Shown piece after piece: positions 4,815 through 5,476 of a stretch of 5,476 bases of DNA. This DNA comes from Methanolinea sp. (GTDB lineage Archaea; Halobacteriota; Methanomicrobia; Methanomicrobiales; Methanospirillaceae), in assembly GCA_013331225.1 (NCBI GenBank), contig DUGV01000091.1:393-5868 (forward strand), given 5' to 3'. The translations under genes and the position numbers were made by a program. The notes under the pieces are model-generated. The model had not been told where the DNA came from. It worked only from the letters and a program-made list of their open reading frames with translations, and searched no databases. Position 1 is the first letter of the stretch, and each line of letters begins with the position of its first letter.

Positions 4815-5476
4815 ATGGTCTTGCGAGAATGCCGGGAGTTCCAGGAGACGGGAATCATCACCCCTTCGAGAATGCGGGCGGTCGATGAGAACGCCATGGC
4901 GCTTGGAGTTTCCTCACTGCAGTTGATGGAATCTGCGGGAAAGGCCCTGGCGGACGTTGTCCGGTCCCTCAAGGCATCCCCGGTCGTTATGCTGTGCGGA
5001 AAGGGGAATAATGGCGGAGACGGCATGGTCGCCGCACGCCATCTCCAGGACCTCGATGTGACCGTGGTATACCTGGATGGGCAGGGCTGGAGCCCTGACA
5101 GCGGGCACCAATTGAAGATCCTTTCGTCGTGCTCAGTGGAGTTGCTACCTGTCCGGTGCCCTGAAGACGTCGTCTCACTTGGGAACCATTTCCAGGGAGC
5201 GGGGTGCATCGTCGATGCGCTGCTTGGTACTGGCAGCACAGGGAATCCGAGGGAGCCGATCAGGTCCCTTGTGGAGGCTGCACAAAAGACGCCTGCCGTG
5301 AAAGTGTCTGCCGATATCCCCACACCCGGTTTCGTCCCGGAACATGTCCTGGCATTCCACCGCCCCAAGGCAGAGGGATCGCTCGTTGCGGATATCGGCA
5401 TACCGCTCGAGGCTGAGATCACTGTGGGCCCCGGTGACCTCACTATCCTGCAACGGAAGGACCCCGGTGCGCACAA
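4815..5476 (+). CDS. nnr: NAD(P)H-hydrate epimerase domain of Nnr, partial at right edge
   Basis: The first 220 codons of a YjeF_N-type NAD(P)H-hydrate epimerase, open to the window edge. The enzyme interconverts R- and S-forms of damaged, hydrated NAD(P)H. In archaea this domain is usually fused to an ADP-dependent dehydratase domain (NnrD) that restores NAD(P)H, so that part is expected beyond the window. Motifs are ITPSRMRAVDENAMALG at 15-31, LMESAG at 37-42, the nucleotide-binding loop GKGNNGGDGMVAARHL at 62-77, VDALLGTG at 133-140, SADIPTPG at 165-172 and FHRPK at 181-185. The usual D-x-PSG-x-D stretch is replaced by DIPTPG and the following segment looks shortened. The ATG at 4815 is the first after an in-frame TGA (4809-4811) and has GGGAG at 4801-4805; the ATG at 4872 would cut into the conserved N-terminus. 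Confidence 0.93.
   Translation, partial: MVLRECREFQETGIITPSRMRAVDENAMALGVSSLQLMESAGKALADVVRSLKASPVVMLCGKGNNGGDGMVAARHLQDLDVTVVYLDGQGWSPDSGHQLKILSSCSVELLPVRCPEDVVSLGNHFQGAGCIVDALLGTGSTGNPREPIRSLVEAAQKTPAVKVSADIPTPGFVPEHVLAFHRPKAEGSLVADIGIPLEAEITVGPGDLTILQRKDPGAH

Noticed and set aside
4754..5476. Long minus-strand open frame opposite nnr (about 240 codons)
   Set aside because: It lies fully antisense to the Nnr epimerase domain, whose motifs are unmistakable. Its composition (Ser/Thr/Arg/Pro-rich) is typical of an antisense shadow in GC-rich DNA.

Overview
The window is a stretch of euryarchaeal chromosome, most likely from a methanogen of the order Methanomicrobiales or a close relative. The evidence is a homomeric archaeal-type NAC protein with a C-terminal UBA domain, an archaeal RecJ/GAN-type DHH nuclease, an archaeal TrmI-type tRNA methyltransferase, a PUA protein of an archaeal family, and an NAD(P)H-hydrate repair enzyme whose sequence looks like methanogen versions. 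The placement comes from reading the sequences, not from a database search.

Layout from left to right. Positions 1-423 are AT-richer and poorly resolved. They hold a possible 56-residue reading frame on the minus strand (173-343), then very short minus-strand frames joined by ATGA overlaps, and the intrinsic terminator (366-397) of the next gene. Positions 424-1401 (minus) encode a 325-residue exported protein with a clear signal peptide and no recognised function. Positions 1402-1775 carry no convincing gene. This stretch holds the promoter/leader of the exported protein, several AT-rich promoter-like elements, small inverted repeats and the 3' end of the next operon.

Positions 1776-4658 (minus) are a tightly packed four-gene operon. 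In transcription order it contains a RecJ-like DHH/DHHA1 phosphoesterase, a PUA-domain protein, the nascent polypeptide-associated complex protein (NAC) and tRNA (adenine-58-N1)-methyltransferase TrmI. Every junction overlaps (65, 77 and 8 nt), so translation is probably coupled. The products cover nucleic-acid processing, RNA binding, nascent-chain binding and tRNA modification, a typical archaeal information-processing cluster.

Positions 4659-4814 are a divergent intergenic region. From 4815 a plus-strand gene runs off the right edge: the NAD(P)H-hydrate epimerase domain of Nnr. A 13-position imperfect inverted repeat (4771-4783 with 4796-4808) pairs with and covers its Shine-Dalgarno sequence. 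This is the most interesting regulatory signal in the window.

I see no mobile element, CRISPR array, rRNA or tRNA. The best candidates for something new are the hairpin over the nnr ribosome binding site, the PUA gene whose two ends are both encoded inside its neighbours, and the unexplained small-frame cluster at the left edge. None of these amounts to a demonstrated new system.
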